From Glandiceps talaboti (lineage: Eukaryota; Hemichordata; Enteropneusta; Spengelidae): DNA of 38,500 nucleotides. The stretch is from contig NC_135563.1 in assembly GCF_964340395.1 (NCBI RefSeq), positions 22,142,151 through 22,180,650 on the forward strand, read 5' to 3'. The notes under the pieces are model-generated. The model did not search any database. It had not been told where the DNA came from and saw only the letters and a program-made list of their open reading frames with translations. Made by a program: the position numbers and the translations under genes. Of the stretch, positions 1 through 10,842 are shown in pieces (the first letter of the stretch is position 1; each line of letters begins with the position of its first letter).

Positions 1-74
1 TCGTACTTAATCAACTGTGTGCATATCTGTTTTAATAATGCACTGAGGTAAAGTCAATAACGAATGTCATTGTT

Positions 75-328
<254 letters not shown>

Positions 329-435
329 TGTTGGCGATAGTTTCATTTTATAACGGTACATGTAACTGTCTTAATAACTTAGAAATGACAATTAAAGTCA
401 GAAGGAAACTTTAAAATGTGTGTTTTATTGAATAG

Positions 436-538
436 GGTTCCCGAATTTCAGCAATATGTGCTCGTGGGGTTGCCATCTCAGCTGAAAATCAGCGACGTTG
501 TGGTTTTTTCTGATTCTGTCGTAGAGGGCGTCGATTAA
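436..538 (+). CDS. Candidate terminal exon of an unidentified upstream gene
   Basis: A pyrimidine-containing acceptor ending in AG at 434-435 precedes a 103-base stretch. It reads as one base plus 33 codons and a TAA stop at 536-538. The peptide begins VPEFQQYVLVGLPSQ and ends VVEGVD. Base composition is clearly more GC-rich than the flanks, as seen for the sure exons in this window. A poly(A) signal follows about 270 bases downstream, which fits a 3' UTR. The first base completes a codon begun in an exon outside the window. I do not recognise the protein family. A second frame over the same bases (ending RRCGFF) is also open for part of the stretch, so the frame is not certain. The exon is inferred from splice site, composition and poly(A) signal, not from homology. 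Confidence 0.45.
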
Positions 539-803
539 AAAAATGATAGAATCAAGAAATGGGAGGTATAGATATATACCTCCATGAATTACAAGCTGTA
601 AGTAAGGCCACCCTTATAAAGTTTGTTTTTTACTTGGTAATACAATGTGAACCGACTTAGACAAAGTCCGTGTTTACAAGTCAATAACGTTTTAAAATAT
701 GTAACAGTTGTTTAATTAGAAAAAGTAGAAAAATGAGTTTGTTTGAATAACACTAAGTTTATATTACAATGCGTTGTGTCAAATTCAATACAACTTGTAC
801 TAG

Positions 804-809
804 AATAAA
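804..809 (+). promoter_or_regulatory. Candidate poly(A) signal AATAAA of the upstream gene
   Basis: The AATAAA hexamer lies 266 bases after the stop of the candidate terminal exon and about 280 bases before the RPIA start. If it is used, the two genes are very closely spaced head to tail. From 539 to 803 I see no other structure, and from 810 to 957 only presumed RPIA upstream sequence. Confidence 0.4.
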
Positions 810-1086
810 GAACATTTCCATGCACGAAACATCTCCAGTTGCAGCCCCAATCGCAATATATAGTCCAGACCTGCTTGCAGAAGGTGTTGTCTCATGATAT
901 ATCTGGGTGGCACCCCCGGAATCCTAATGACCCCTGACCTCTGCATTGAACGGGCACATGTTTTTTATTGTTCAACACATTTCCTTTGCATCTATATGCA
1001 TGAGGACAACAACTCTTCGGAGCGCCCTTCTCCTTCGTCACTGTCTCTCTCGATCTACTGTTGGTCTCCAATTCAGCGGATACACC

Positions 1087-2004
1087 ATGGACCCAGCTGA
1101 TGCAGCTAAGAAGGCTGCAGCATATGCTGCAGTCGATAATCACGTCAAGGTAATTAAGGCCAGGAAACAGAGTTAAACCGAGAAATAGATGTTGTCTGTC
1201 GTCATGTAGTCGTAACCTTCACTTCTGTAGACTGTAGTACGATAGTGTATGGTTCTATTATGGATGTACGGAATGTAAATTAGTATAAACGATGCATTTG
1301 ACCAGTTTCCATGAAGTTCAATCACAGAAATTTATTTCCTACGTTTGAACCAAAGGACAAACCGTACAATAGATTAATATATTATTGGGAAAGATGTTTC
1401 TATCGGATTTTTTCCAGTGTTTTTGTACATTCTGTGACACATTAACACAGGCCAGTTTTCTATCAATTTACATTATATATAACACACGAGGTACGAGTAC
1501 GACCATGAATCTATTATAGATCTATAGTATTACCAAGAGGTGTGTTTTAAAAATCTGTGAGTTTCAACTTTCAATATTTGGTTTCATCATTCACCGATTT
1601 TACTAGACTAGAGAGATATGAGTACATTATACTGTACATAGTGATGTGCCTGCAGAACAGTTTGTCTTTTTAATACATGTAATTGTAGTCCATGGCAACT
1701 CAATCTTTTTGTTCATGTTGACTTTTAATTTTGATTTTAAAGTAAAAAGATTTGAAAGATTGTATCTTGCTTGTTATATGATCTATATTATCATTTGAAG
1801 TAACCCTAAAATTAAGTAACGTTGTATTCCTTTTAATATTTGTAGGACAATCAGAAGCTTGGTATTGGTAGTGGCTCTACTATAGTATTTGCAGTTGAAA
1901 GATTAGGTAAAATAATATAATAATATGGTAGAAAAGAAACTGATACTTGATTCTCCATTTTATATGTAGTTGCTTCAAAAACTAGATTTGAAAATGGTAA
2001 CTCT

Positions 2005-2040
<36 letters not shown>

Positions 2041-5000
2041 TCGACGACGACGACGACGACGACTACTACTACTACTACTGTACACCTATATTGTCACTAA
2101 GTCACTTCAAAAAACTAGATTACAATGAGATAACTCTACTACTACTACTGTACACCTATATTGTCACTAAGTCACTTCAAAAACTAGATTACAATGAGAT
2201 AACTCTACTACTACTACTGTACACCTATATTGTCACAAAGTCACTTCAAAAACTAGATTACAATGAGATAACTCTACTACTACTGTACACCTATATTGTC
2301 ACTAAGTCACTTCAAAAACTAGATTACAATGAGATAACTCTACTACTACTACTGTACACCTATATTGTCACTATTAGTCACTTCAAAAACTAGATTCCAA
2401 TGAGATAACTCTACTACTACTACTGTACACCTATATTGTCACTAAGTCACTTCAAAAACTAGATTACAATGAGATAACTCTACTACTACTACTGTACACC
2501 TATATTGTCACTAAGTCACTTCAAAAACTAGATTACAATGAGATAACTCTACTACTACTGTACACCTATATTGTCACTAAGTCACTTCAAAAACTAGATT
2601 ACAATGAGATAACTCTACTACTACTACTGTACACCTATATTGTCACTATTAGTCACTTCAAAAACTAGATTCCAATGAGATAACTCTACTACTACTACTG
2701 TACACCTATATTGTCACTAAGTCACTTCAAAAACTAGATTACAATGAGATAACTCTACTACTACTGTACACCTATATTGTCACTAAGTCACTTCAAAAAC
2801 TAGATTACAATGAGATAACTCTACTACTACTACTGTACACCTATATTGTCACTAAGTCACTTCAAAAACTAGATTGCAATGAGATAACTGTACTACTACT
2901 ACTGTACACCTATATTGTCACTAAGTCACTTCAAAAACTAGATTACAATGAGATAACTCTACTACTACTACTACTGTACACCTATATTGTCACTAAGTCA
3001 CTTCAAAAACTAGATTGCAATGAGATAACTGTACTACTACTACTGTACACCTATATTGTCACTAAGTCACTTCAAAAACTAGATTACAATTAGATAACTC
3101 TACTACTACTACTGTACACCTATATTGTCACTAAGTCACTTCAAAAACTAGATTACAATGAGATAACTCTACTACTACTACTGTACACCTATATTGTCAC
3201 TAAGTCACTTCAAAAACTAGATTACAATGAGATAACTCTACTACTACTACTGTACACCTATATTGTCACTAAGTCACTTCAAAAATTAGATTACAATGAG
3301 ATAACTCTCCTACTACTACTGTACACCTATGTTGTCACTAAGTTACTTCAAAAACTAGATTACAATGAGATAACTCTACTACTACTACTGTACACCTATA
3401 TTGTCACTAAGTCACTTCAAAAAACTAGATTACAATGAGATAACTCTCCTACTAATACTACTGTACACCTATATTGTCACTAAGTCACTTCAAAAATTAG
3501 ATTACAATGAGATAACTCTACTACTAATACTACTGTACACCTATATTGTCACTAAGTCACTTCAAAAACTAGATTACAATGAGATAACTCTACTACTACT
3601 ACTGTACACCTATATTGTCACTAAGTCACTTCAAAAAACTAGATTACAATGAGATAACTCTCCTACTAATACTACTGTACACCTATATTGTCACTAAGTC
3701 ACTTCAAAAATTAGATTACAATGAGATAACTCTACTACTACTACTGTACACCTATATTGTCACTAAGTCACTTCAAAAAACTAGATTACAATGAGATAAC
3801 TCTACTACTAATACTACTGTACACCTATATTGTCACTAAGTTGCTTCAAAAAACTAGATTACAATGAGATAACTCTACTACTACTACTGTACACCTATAT
3901 TGTCACTAAGTCACTTCAAAAACTAGATTACAATGAGATAACTCTACTACTAATACTACTGTACACCTATATTGTCACTAAGTCACTTCAAAAACTAGAT
4001 TACAATGAGATAACTCTACTACTACTACTGTACACCTATATTGTCACTAAGTCACTTCAAAAACTAGATTACAATGAGATAACTCTACTACTAATACTAC
4101 TGTACACCTATATTGTCACTAAGTCACTTCAAAAACTAGATTACAATGAGATAACTCTACTACTACTACTGTACACCTATATTGTCACTAAGTCATTTCA
4201 AAAACTAGATTACAATGAGATAACTCTACTACTACTACTACAGTACACCTATATTGTCACTAAGTCACTTCAAAAACTAGATTACAATGAGATAACTCTA
4301 CTACTACTACTGTACACCTATATTGTCACTAAGTCACTTCAAAAACTAGATTACAATGAGATAACTCTACTACTAATACTACTGTACACCTATATTGTCA
4401 CTAAGTCATTTCAAAAACTAGATTACAATGAGATAACTCTACTACTAATACTACTGTACACCTATATTGTCACTAAGTCACTTCAAAAACTAGATTACAA
4501 TGAGATAACTGTACTACTACTACTGTACACCTATATTGTCACTAAGTCACTTCAAAAACTAGATTACAATGAGATAACTCTACTACTACTACTACTGTAC
4601 ACCTATATTGTCACTAAGTCACTTCAAAAAACTAGATTACAATGAGATAACTCTACTACTACTACTGTACACCTATATTGTCACTAAGTCATTTCAAAAA
4701 CTAGATTACAATGAGATAACTCTACTACTAATACTACTGTACACCTATATTGTCACTAAGTCACTTCAAAAACTAGATTACAATGAGATAACTCTACTAC
4801 TACTGTACACCTATATTGTTACTAAGTTGCTTCAAAAACTAGATTCCAATATAAAGGGTACACTTATTTTTATTGAATATTGCAACACATTGCCTGCCAT
4901 AAATACCATTGAATACTCAGAAGTGTACTAACTAACGCTCTATGAGGCTCTCTTAAGATTACATACATGTATGCATATGTCCAAAAGAGTAAAAGTTCAG

Positions 5001-8000
5001 TCAAAATCATACTGTGTGATCGTGCAATTTTGTGTACAAGGAAATGGTCGTACACTTGTTTGCATATCATTTACATACAGGTATGTAATAATGTTTTCAG
5101 TATTGCACTGTAGTGCAAATACCACTCGTTTGTGTGCACACTAGTGCAAGTAATCACCAGTACATATATAGTTCATATACACACTAGTGCAAGTAATCAC
5201 CAGTACATATATAGTTCATATACAATAATAATATTAATATCTCATTGATATCTTTTCAGCACAACGAGTAAAAGAAGAAAACTTGAACATTGTCTGTGTG
5301 CCAACATCATTCCAAGCAAGACAATTGATAATTGACAATCAACTAGTTTTGAGTGATCTAGAAATAACACCTAAGGTAAGTAAAGAGGACATTATAAGTT
5401 ACAAAATGTATGTGAAAATAATTTGAATATCATAAAAAAATGACAGGCAATGGACAATGGGCATTGCTTCATCTCATGCTCATTCTCATAAATACAAAAG
5501 ATTGTATAGTTTGACCACTAGGGGTGCTGTTAAACAACCGTGAAAATATTGGCCACATTTATTCAGTCTGGAAGGTCCCACCATTGATCTGCTTGTGTTA
5601 CAAATCACTCACTACCAGGCCCAGTATAGAAGTGGAAGCAATGCATAGATCTTACAGGCTATATTTAGTAATGTAGCAGAATTTGAAAATAATCCTTTAT
5701 GAATTCTAATAATATTACTTGGAGGTACATATAGCCAGCAGATGTTCCATCTTCGAGTCTTGAGATCTTGACATTCAATCTTGGCAGAAGGCATAATTAT
5801 CACCATGGGAGGGAGGGGACACCTCCAATGTGATAATATAAAACACTTTTTTTTAAATAAAGACCATGCGTTAAAGGCATACAATATCAAAACCATACAC
5901 CTAATTTAAATCCTTACAACTTGAATTAAGAAGTGTTACTATGCAGTACATGTTACCTGGCTATGAAGGGTATTTAATTGTCCTGGCAAAGCCACAAGAA
6001 ACTTTGCAGATGTACACTTGGTAAACGATTACTCCTCAAGTTTAATTTGGTTCCAAAAAATCACAATTAGAGAACACTATATTTCAAGTTCCCATTTCAT
6101 ATTATCAGAATTTTGATGGCCCACTGATTTTCTCCTCAGCCTCCTTCCCCTTGTTGTAAATTCTGCTCATTCCCTTAATGCACGTTGGATATACAACAGC
6201 TTAATAGTTGTCACTATTGTATGCATCATCATAGCCAAGTAAACCACTATATATAGATATAATCTAATTTGGAATTGACTCCAACTGGGCCTATAAGATT
6301 AGCTGGTAATAGTTTAATCAGTGCAATAGCTTGCCATTATTTGAACACTAAGGCCTAAAAAAATTATTATTTGGTTCCTGTTACCCGACCCCACCTAGCT
6401 TTTCACTGCCAACCCTAAACTTTTTTTTACGTATTAAGAGAAAAATAATAAAATCGCAAAAAATTGTGTAGTCTCACAAGAAATAATGGATGCAGAATCT
6501 GCCATCAACTTAAAAAGACACAGTAAAACTGTTCTTCCAATCTGTAATGGCTGTACATCTGATACTAAGAAATAAACAACACAGAGACCATTTAGAAAAC
6601 AATGGAAAACCTGAACTAGACACTTGCACAGAAAAAAATAAAATAAAATAGACTAAAAAATCTACCTTCCCACCTATTCTAAAATTGAGCTCAACCGGAA
6701 CCACATTATTTTTTTATTAGGTCTAATGATTTCAAGAACAAAGAAAATTGTGGATGAGTGTATTTAAAGTGAGACTAACTTGTGAGTGGATTGTATGACA
6801 TGACATCTGAATATTGTTGATTTTATTAGTTAGATGTTGCCATTGATGGAGCTGATGAAGTTGACAGTGATCTCAATCTTATCAAGGGTGGTGGGTAAGT
6901 ACAATGCTTAAAACTTCTATTGCATGATCTTGAAGATCGGCTACCAGAGTCCATATATAATTACCACCTTGTGAGACATATCAAAGACAAGAAATGGGAC
7001 AAAACACAGGTATTTGTTGATGGTAGTATGCTGGAGTTCACAACTCTACTCTGTCATGGTCCTTATTTGAGGTCCCACAATAGTAACATTGGTGGTTGGT
7101 ACCTGTACATTGACGATGAAGAGAAACTGATATCCATGTTATAGACAAAGTCAGGCTTACTGAACGTTGCCTGGATGGTTTCTATGCCCCAGACACTATT
7201 CTTTGTTGGTGTAAACATCCAGCCAGGTTTCACATTAAGTATACTTCATCAGGGACTTAAATGACTGTGACTCTGAATTTCCAAAGCATTTCTTTAATCT
7301 GTGTATAAGTAATTTTTCTTGATCTACTCTTTGTTAGAGGTTGTCAAACTCAAGAGAAGATAGTTGCAGCTGCAGCAGAGTATTTTGTGGTGATAGCAGA
7401 TGCAAGGTGAGTAATGACAATCCATGTGGTACTAAACTACAGATGCAAGGTGAGTTATAATGACAGGCCATGTGGTACTAAACTACAGATGCAAGGTGAG
7501 TAATGACAGTCCATGTGATACTAAACTGCAGATGCAAGGTGAGTAATGACAGTCCATGTGGTACTAAACTGTACAATTTAAGATTTTTCCTTGAAAATAC
7601 ACTAAATGCACAAACGATTCTCACCAATCTGTCCCTAACATCCAGATTTAATCATTTGAAATACTTTATTGCACTCTGATAAGTTGCATTAAATATTGGA
7701 TAATGATGTCTAAATATTTATGGCTATGTTGTTGTGTATGTGTTGTTTCAGGAAAGACTCCAAAGTTTTGGGTGAGAAATGGAAGAAGGGCATTCCCATT
7801 GAAGTTATCCCATTGGCGTACAAGTCAGTTTTAAACAAATTACAAGAATTAGGTGGTTTAGCTGAACTTCGAATGGCAAAGAACAAAGCTGTAAGTAATT
7901 TCATGTCTCAGCTGTTATGTTTACTCAAATAACATTAAACTTTTAGGTACTAAGTAAGCTATAGTCTGGAATGCTTCAGTCCCGTTGACTCTATTTCAAC

Positions 8001-9119
8001 AAATTTTTTCTCAAAGACAGCAAGTACCCAACCAACAATGGTTATTAGTGTGGCATTTATGCTAAAAAAATGTTTGACGGACTGAAATTTTTTACTTGTG
8101 AACTCTGTGTTATAACTACTTGAAGTTGAAAAGTGAAGTACGTTAAACAATGATTTTGTCATTTGTTTTGTTTGATACAAAATTAAAATATAAATTTGAA
8201 CAAATGAGGACCTTATTCTGATGGACTAGTGTTTTACATAGACAACTGTATTTATAGCTGGTGATGTTACCATAGTAACTGAAATATTATTTGGTTGTGT
8301 TTTGAACAGGGACCTGTTATTACAGACAATGGTAATGTCATTATTGACTGGAAGTTTGACAAAGTACCTACTAGTTGGTTAGATATGAATCAGACAATCA
8401 CAATGATTCCAGGTGAGTGTTTGAAAAATGCAGTGAAATACACAGTCCCTGTATGTATGTATGTATGTATGTATGTATGTATGTGCGTGCATGCGTGCGT
8501 GTGTGTGTGCGTGCGTGCATGCGTGCATGCATGCATGTATTTATGTATGTATGTGTGTATTTGTGTGTGTGTGCATCCATGTGAGCACGAGTGTGTGTGT
8601 CTGTCTGTCTGTCTATGTATGTTTTTGCTTGCATTATAGTGAGTATGTGTTTGCTTGCTTGCATGTTGGTGTGTGTATTACCTTGCTTGCATGCATTTGT
8701 GTTCTACCATCCTTGAGGTTTAGTCATCTTTGTTGAGTGACAAAATCATAATAACACTTTCAAATGAAGAGAAATGACTGATCCTCAATGTCCATGTGTG
8801 TATGTGTAAAATATAAACATGTCAGAGTTTGTTCCAGTGTTGAGTACATGCATAGTATAGGCTGTTCAATATGCAAACCAATATGCAAATTACCATGTTA
8901 TTTATATGTTAATTAATATGCAAATTAGCCACCATCCTTGCAATCTGTCCAGTGGCAAACACTGATACAGTACTGTATTAGATATATGACAATTGTTACA
9001 GAACTGACCTCTTTCTTGCCCCCTTGCATCACACAGGTGTGGTAGAAACTGGACTATTTATCAATATGGCAAAGAAGGTGTATTTTGGTATGCCTGATGG
9101 GACTGTGTCTGTTAGATAA
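1087..9119 (+). CDS. RPIA: Ribose-5-phosphate isomerase A, eight exons
   Basis: Interconverts ribose 5-phosphate and ribulose 5-phosphate in the non-oxidative pentose phosphate pathway. Coding exons: 1087-1149, 1846-1906, 5260-5375, 6830-6894, 7338-7406, 7752-7890, 8310-8412 and 9037-9119. All introns are GT/AG and the phases join without error to give 232 residues. The substrate loop GIGSGST is at about 27-33 and DGADE at 86-90. KGGGGC starts at lysine 99 and TQEK includes Glu108. Asp86, Asp89, Lys99 and Glu108 correspond to the E. coli RpiA catalytic set D81, D84, K94 and E103. The C-terminal [12 protein letters not shown] and YFGMPDGTV match animal RPIA closely. The start at 1087 aligns with the internal MSKAEEAKK of human RPIA. 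In-frame ATGs at 958 and 1000 would add an Arg/Ser/Leu-rich N-terminal extension, and human RPIA also has an extension. All catalytic residues are present, so the enzyme should be active. Confidence 0.97.
1970..4850. repeat. 69-bp minisatellite array in RPIA intron 2
   Basis: Roughly 40 head-to-tail copies of a 69-base unit. Each contains a short CTA run, the block ctgtacacctatattgtcac and the block ttcaaaaactagattacaat. Copies differ mainly by three-base gains or losses in the CTA run (CTACTAATACTA variants), occasional single-A insertions and a two-base insertion. The first and last copies both carry gttgcttc in place of gtcacttc, which suggests old array edges. Because 69 is divisible by three, one frame stays open for long stretches (a 23-residue hydrophobic repeat). 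The +1 and +2 indels break it repeatedly, so it is not a gene. Confidence 0.98.
2005..2063. repeat. (ACG)n expansion in the first minisatellite unit
   Basis: In the left-most unit the CTA run is replaced by about 19 copies of ACG/CGA with one TCG interruption at 2041. ACT copies follow before the usual unit resumes. It is a dense CpG run in otherwise CpG-poor intron. Confidence 0.95.
5137..5222. repeat. Tandem duplication of 43 bp in RPIA intron 2
   Basis: Two adjacent 43-base copies, each starting cacactagtgcaagtaatc and ending ttcatata, lie just upstream of exon 3. The flank at 5104-5119 is a near-palindrome (ttgcactgtagtgcaa). A related sequence occurs near 35563. Confidence 0.9.
6352..6723 (+). 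mobile_element. Harbinger-like MITE, copy 1 (RPIA intron 3)
   Basis: A 372-base element with imperfect terminal inverted repeats of about 27 bases. The left end starts ggcctaaaa and reaches tttggttcc. The right end, read on the other strand, starts gacctaataaaa and reaches gtggttcc. It is flanked by TAA on both sides (6349-6351 and 6724-6726). Three-base TWA target duplications are typical of PIF/Harbinger elements. There is no transposase, so it is non-autonomous. It ends 106 bases before RPIA exon 4. A diverged full-length copy lies at 27088-27475 in the same orientation. Confidence 0.85.
7397..7573 (+). repeat. Fourfold tandem repeat containing the RPIA exon 5 splice donor
   Basis: The last ten bases of exon 5 (cagatgcaag) plus the donor gtgagt and about 27 intron bases are repeated four times, with periods of 43, 46 and 43 bases. 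Donor copies follow 7406, 7449, 7495 and 7538. All four keep the strong consensus AAG/GTGAGT. Only the first preserves the reading frame. Reading past it meets TGA at once (AGG TGA). Confidence 0.95.
8451..8640. repeat. (GTAT)n / (GTGC)n / (TGTC)n composite microsatellite in RPIA intron 7
   Basis: It starts 38 bases after the exon 7 donor. The first ~90 bases alternate strictly between purine and pyrimidine (GTAT, then GTGC, GCAT and GT steps). Diverged GT and TGTC repeats follow. Tyr/Cys/Val-rich open frames across it are period artefacts. Confidence 0.95.
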
Positions 9120-9774
9120 AATGGGAACAGATTTCAACATAAACAGCATTGTGAAGTATCATTTACATTTTAATTCTACACCTACCAACTGCTACAACAA
9201 TCTATCAGACTAGAAATCAAGAAAATGAGTTCTAGTATGTCCTATTGCACTATTGAAAATAATTTCAAGATGAGGTTCAACATCAAAGTTTTCATTCTTA
9301 GTCAATTTTAAGTCCTATAGCTACAACACTGCATGAATTAATACTGTTAACCTAGATATTTTCATTTCTTGAAAATGTTGTGATATTACATTCTTCAACT
9401 AGTTCCTAAAGACTAATGTTTACAAATATCTAAACCAGGTGCACTGTGTTTATACACAAGAAGGTATTTTAACCATTACATAATTTCACATTTTTGTTTT
9501 TCCCACAAAGAAATATCTTGCGAAAGTTACCATGTTTACAGTATGTCTTGTCAACAAGGCAGGGAAATTCTATCTTACTGAAAGGAGATTTTTGCTCAGT
9601 AAATAATGATTTTTTGGGTGCAGACCCAATATTATTTTCAGTCTGATCATGTCTTTGTATAACCATTTGGACATTAATGTAAAGTGGTTTGAAATGTACT
9701 TTATTTATTTTACCCAATTTGGTGATATCTTGTTCTGGAAGAACCCTGATTCAAATTGCTCAAACAGTGAAAAC

Positions 9775-9903
9775 CATGCCAACAATATGTCAAAGTATCA
9801 CCATGCCAACAATATGTCAAAGTATCACCATGCCAACAATATGTCAAAGTATCACCATGCCAACAATATATCAAAGTATCACCATACCAAAACGATGTCA
9901 AAG
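9775..9903. repeat. 27-bp minisatellite, about 4.7 copies, in the putative RPIA 3' UTR
   Basis: Four close copies of a 27-base unit beginning catgccaacaatatgtcaaa, plus a diverged fifth, lie about 650 bases after the RPIA stop. They precede the first tandem poly(A) signals. The unit is nine codons long, so one frame reads as a HANNMSKYH repeat. I do not regard this as coding. Confidence 0.9.
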
Positions 9904-10038
9904 GTGTCTATCAAACTACACTATACATCACCAACAGATGATTTTCAGAATTGACAACAATGAAGGAATTTTCAGTCGATTTTTTCACTTTATGGAAAGT
10001 GTTTGACACAAAGTGTCTGTAAAGTTCAGTGGTTTCTG

Positions 10039-10051
10039 AATAAATAATAAA
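10039..10051 (+). promoter_or_regulatory. Overlapping poly(A) signals, likely RPIA 3' end
   Basis: Two AATAAA hexamers (10039-10044 and 10046-10051) lie about 920 bases after the RPIA stop. Further hexamers occur at 10599-10604 and 10693-10698, so alternative 3' ends are possible. Between 9120 and 9774 I see only non-coding AT-rich sequence. Confidence 0.45.
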
Positions 10052-10165
10052 AAGTGGGCATTTCATGAGATGAGAGATGCTTGAACCATGAGATTTGTTT
10101 ATTGTTGCTTTGTGTTACAGAGTGGGTGAGAGATGACATTTTGTTTGAAGTGTCAATAACTGGAC

Positions 10166-10218
10166 AGACACACACACACACATAAATACTTACATACATA
10201 CATTGTACATACATACAT

Positions 10219-10258
<40 letters not shown>

Positions 10259-10324
10259 ACATACATACATACATACATACATACATACATACATACATAC
10301 ATACATACATACATACACACACAT
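10166..10324. repeat. (CA)n and (CATA)n composite microsatellite
   Basis: Alternating blocks of CA dinucleotides and CATA tetranucleotides span about 160 bases with short interruptions. The long Cys/Val/Tyr/Met open frames on the minus strand arise only from this repeat. Confidence 0.97.
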
Positions 10325-10842
10325 GAAAAGGAAAGCTTCAATATAAAATGAGTCATAATTATTTCAGTGCAACAAGAGTAAGTTAAATTAGTGCTGTGAG
10401 CATGTTGAAGCATTGGTGTGTGTATGGGTGGGTGGGGGGTCACTTTATAACCAGACAGATTTCAGGTGAATAAGCTGAGGATTATACCTTGGCTGTCTAG
10501 TGAGGAAACTTTCAAATACGACAATAGTTTATTGAGATTTTACTAGGGGTGTGTACTTAAAAAGCTGTTGGCCATAGTATCTACAAATCTGTTTTTGTAA
10601 TAAAGACAACAAATGTTATGTGTGCTACAATGCCATCAGCACAATGGCTGCCGTATCTTCACCACTGTCAAAGTCAAAAAGTTATACTTTTCAATAAAAT
10701 GTTAAAAGTGATTTACGATTTTTACCCCTGGTACAGACCTAAAATACCACAACCACTTGTTATATGTCTGTAACTCCTCAGTGAGCATACAATCCATTGC
10801 AGCCTCTGTTAACGAATATGATTACAGCATTTGCTTTGCAAC

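Noticed and set aside
3830-4645. A 271-codon open frame in the minisatellite encoding a hydrophobic 23-residue repeat
   Set aside because: The period is a multiple of three so the frame stays open by itself. Neighbouring copies carry +1 and +2 indels, there are no splice sites or non-repeat coding ends, and it lies inside an RPIA intron.
7397-7573. CRISPR-like appearance of short direct repeats
   Set aside because: The copies are contiguous tandem repeats without variable spacers in an animal intron. The same applies to the 27-, 42- and 69-bp arrays.
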